From positions 1 through 9,033 of the forward strand of contig JBBAGE010000102.1 in NCBI GenBank assembly GCA_041655055.1: 9,033 nucleotides of DNA, in the 5' to 3' direction. The notes beneath the pieces were generated by a model. That model ran no database searches and was not told the origin of the DNA. It saw only the letters and a list, made by a program, of their open reading frames with translations. This document shows positions 7,153-9,033 of the stretch, in pieces (the first letter of the stretch is position 1; each line of letters opens with the position of its first letter). The DNA comes from JBBAGE01 sp041655055. GTDB taxonomy: Bacteria; Pseudomonadota; Alphaproteobacteria; Rhodobacterales; Rhodobacteraceae. The translations under genes and the position numbers were made by a program.

Positions 7153-8622
7153 ATGCGTGAGATGCCCCCCGCCCATCCTTTCGATGATGACAAACTCAAA
7201 GAGGAATGCGGTGTGTTTGGTGTAATCGGAGTAAGCGATGCCGCGAATTTCGTGGCCCTTGGTCTGCATGCGCTGCAACACCGCGGACAGGAAGCCGGCG
7301 GCATCGTCAGCCACCACCCCGAACACGGGTTCAATTCCGCCCGCCGTTTCGGCTATGTGCGCGACAATTTCACCAAGGCCAGCCTGATGGAAACGCTGCC
7401 CGGCCCGCTGGCAATCGGCCATGTGCGCTATTCCACTGCCGGGTCCAAAGGCCATACGGCGCTTCGCGACGTTCAGCCATTTTTCGGCGAATTTTCCATG
7501 GGCGGCGCGGCTATTGCCCATAACGGCAATATCACCAATGCCGAAGCCCTGCGTCGCGAACTGATCGAGGCGGGGTCGATCTTTCAATCCTCATCCGACA
7601 GCGAATGTATCATTCACCTGATGGCGCGCTCGTTGCAGCGCAACATCCCCGAACGGATGAAAGATGCGCTGCGCCGGGTCGAAGGGGCGTTTTCCGTGGT
7701 CGCCATGACCCGCACCAAGATGATCGGCGTGCGCGATGCACTTGGCGTGCGCCCGCTGGTGCTGGGCAAGATCGGCGATGGCTGGGCGCTATCGTCGGAG
7801 ACCTGCGGGCTTGATATCATCGGCGCCGAATTCGTGCGCGAGATCGAGCCGGGCGAAATGGTGATCATCGGCGCCAACGGCGTCGAAAGTTTCCGCCCGT
7901 TTTCGCCCGCGAAGCCGCGATTTTGCATCTTTGAACATGTCTATTTCTCGCGCCCCGACAGTATTCTAGGCGGGCGCTCGGTCTATGAAACCCGCCGCCA
8001 GATCGGCGTGGAACTGGCAATCGAGGCCCCGGTCGAAGCCGATCTGGTCTGCCCCGTTCCCGATTCCGGCACCCCGGCGGCGATTGGTTACAGCCAGCAA
8101 TCGGGCATCCCCTATGCGATGGGGATCATCCGCAACCAATATATGGGCCGCACCTTTATCGAACCGACGGAAAACATCCGCAATATGGGCGTGCGGCTGA
8201 AACTCAACGTCAACCGGGCGCTGGTGCGCGGCAAACGGGTGGTTCTGGTTGATGACAGCGTGGTGCGCGGCACCACATCGCGCAAGATCAAGGAAATGAT
8301 CCTCGATGCGGGCGCCGCCGAGGTGCATTTCCGTATCGCCAGCCCGCCGACTTCGTGGCCCTGTTTCTATGGCGTCGATACGCCCGAACGTGACAAGCTG
8401 CTGGCCGCCACCATGTCCGAGGATGAAATGCGCGATTTCATCGGGGTGGACAGCCTGAAATTCATCTCGCTCGACGGGCTATATCGCGCGGCGGGCGAAG
8501 CGGCGGGGCGTAATGACGCCGCGCCGCAATATTGCGATGCCTGTTTTTCGGGCGAATATCCGGTGGCCCCTGCCGATATGATCGCGCGCGGATTTACCGT
8601 CAAACCACAGGCGGCAGAATAG
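7153..8622 (+). CDS. purF: Amidophosphoribosyltransferase, Fe-S type
   Basis: Transfers ammonia from glutamine to PRPP, giving 5-phosphoribosylamine, the committed first step of de novo purine synthesis. The product is 489 residues. A short propeptide (1-18) precedes the N-terminal nucleophile Cys19 in EECGVFG, exposed by self-cleavage in this class. The glutaminase domain shows LQHRGQEAGG (41-50), GHVRYST (89-95) and AHNGNITN (122-129). The phosphoribosyltransferase domain has PDSGTPAA (303-310) and the PRPP loop VVLVDDSVVRGTTS (363-376). Cys258, Cys404, Cys461 and Cys464 fall where the Bacillus subtilis enzyme binds its [4Fe-4S] cluster (FCIFEHVYFSRPDS, SWPCFYG, YCDACFSG), whereas E. coli PurF lacks propeptide and cluster. 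I chose ATG 7153 with CGGAG at 7138-7142 upstream. ATG 7162 is also possible, and GTG 7084 would add 23 residues that do not look like PurF. It is directly followed by an SDR gene. Confidence 0.96.
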   Translation: MREMPPAHPFDDDKLKEECGVFGVIGVSDAANFVALGLHALQHRGQEAGGIVSHHPEHGFNSARRFGYVRDNFTKASLMETLPGPLAIGHVRYSTAGSKGHTALRDVQPFFGEFSMGGAAIAHNGNITNAEALRRELIEAGSIFQSSSDSECIIHLMARSLQRNIPERMKDALRRVEGAFSVVAMTRTKMIGVRDALGVRPLVLGKIGDGWALSSETCGLDIIGAEFVREIEPGEMVIIGANGVESFRPFSPAKPRFCIFEHVYFSRPDSILGGRSVYETRRQIGVELAIEAPVEADLVCPVPDSGTPAAIGYSQQSGIPYAMGIIRNQYMGRTFIEPTENIRNMGVRLKLNVNRALVRGKRVVLVDDSVVRGTTSRKIKEMILDAGAAEVHFRIASPPTSWPCFYGVDTPERDKLLAATMSEDEMRDFIGVDSLKFISLDGLYRAAGEAAGRNDAAPQYCDACFSGEYPVAPADMIARGFTVKPQAAE

Positions 8623-9033
8623 ATGGCGCGCAAGATTGCCCTGATCACCGGCGCGTCGCGCGGGCTTGGTGCGGCGATGGCCGAGGCGTTGGCCGCCGAT
8701 CACCATATCATCGCGCTTGCCCGCACCACCGGCGCGCTCGAAGAACTGGATGACCGGATCAAGGCGCTTGGCGGTGATGCCACCCTGGCGCCGATGGATA
8801 TCACCAATACCGATGCGATGGCCCAGCTTTGCCGCGCCATATTCGACCGCTGGGGCCATGTGGATACCTGGGTGCATAGCGCGATTCACGCAGCTCCCCT
8901 TGCCCCCGCGCCCCATATCGATGCCAAGGATTGGGAAAAATCGGTGGCGATCAATGTCACGGCCACCGGGCGGTTGATCCCGATGATTGCGCCACTGCTT
9001 GATCTTGCCCCGGCCGGGCGCGCGATTTTCCTT
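8623..9033 (+). CDS. Short-chain dehydrogenase/reductase, N-terminal part (3' truncated by window edge)
   Basis: The frame runs open from ATG 8623 to the right edge, giving 137 residues of a Rossmann-fold SDR. The dinucleotide-binding TGASRGLG motif is at 9-16, an Asp in PMDIT (57-61) sits where SDRs contact the adenine ring, and an NVTAT segment (111-115) matches the helix-4 Asn region. The usual NNAG motif is replaced by VHSAIHAAPLAP (84-95). The catalytic Ser and Tyr-x-x-x-Lys lie beyond the window, so activity cannot be confirmed. Arg34 after the second strand hints at NADP preference, a weak inference. The start codon immediately follows the purF TAG with no gap, which suggests translational coupling to purF. 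No substrate can be assigned; I recall SDRs of this kind next to purF in other Rhodobacteraceae, unverified. Confidence 0.85.
   Translation, partial: MARKIALITGASRGLGAAMAEALAADHHIIALARTTGALEELDDRIKALGGDATLAPMDITNTDAMAQLCRAIFDRWGHVDTWVHSAIHAAPLAPAPHIDAKDWEKSVAINVTATGRLIPMIAPLLDLAPAGRAIFL

Overview
The window is a densely packed, all-forward stretch of a high-GC alphaproteobacterial chromosome. I infer order Rhodobacterales (family Rhodobacteraceae) from the protein style and from the dnaB-alr-radA-cvpA-purF gene order. That order is familiar in this group by recall only; no database search was possible. I see no mobile elements, CRISPR arrays, tRNA or rRNA genes, or signs of transfer.

Layout, left to right: (1) the 3' end of a glycosyltransferase-family-2-like protein that enters from outside the window; (2) pyrC (class II dihydroorotase) and pyrE (orotate phosphoribosyltransferase), a tight pair for successive pyrimidine steps; (3) a 155-base gap with an AT-rich patch and a perfect 9-bp inverted repeat, leading into dnaB (replicative helicase); (4) alr (alanine racemase), radA (recombination and repair ATPase with a zinc finger and Lon-like domain) and cvpA (small four-helix membrane protein), with short gaps; (5) a 148-base gap with a perfect 7-bp hairpin and a smaller one, leading into purF (amidophosphoribosyltransferase with the four cysteines expected of the [4Fe-4S] class); (6) a short-chain dehydrogenase/reductase whose ATG directly follows the purF stop codon and which runs off the right edge.

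The genes are housekeeping: de novo pyrimidine and purine synthesis (PyrE and PurF both use PRPP), DNA replication and recombination, and peptidoglycan precursor supply. Every full-length enzyme keeps the catalytic or binding residues I could check. I found no previously undescribed system. The points most worth a second look are the two leader regions (dnaB and purF), the atypical PRPP loop of PyrE, the Fe-S type PurF, and the SDR fused transcriptionally to purF. No gene-free stretch exceeds 300 bases.
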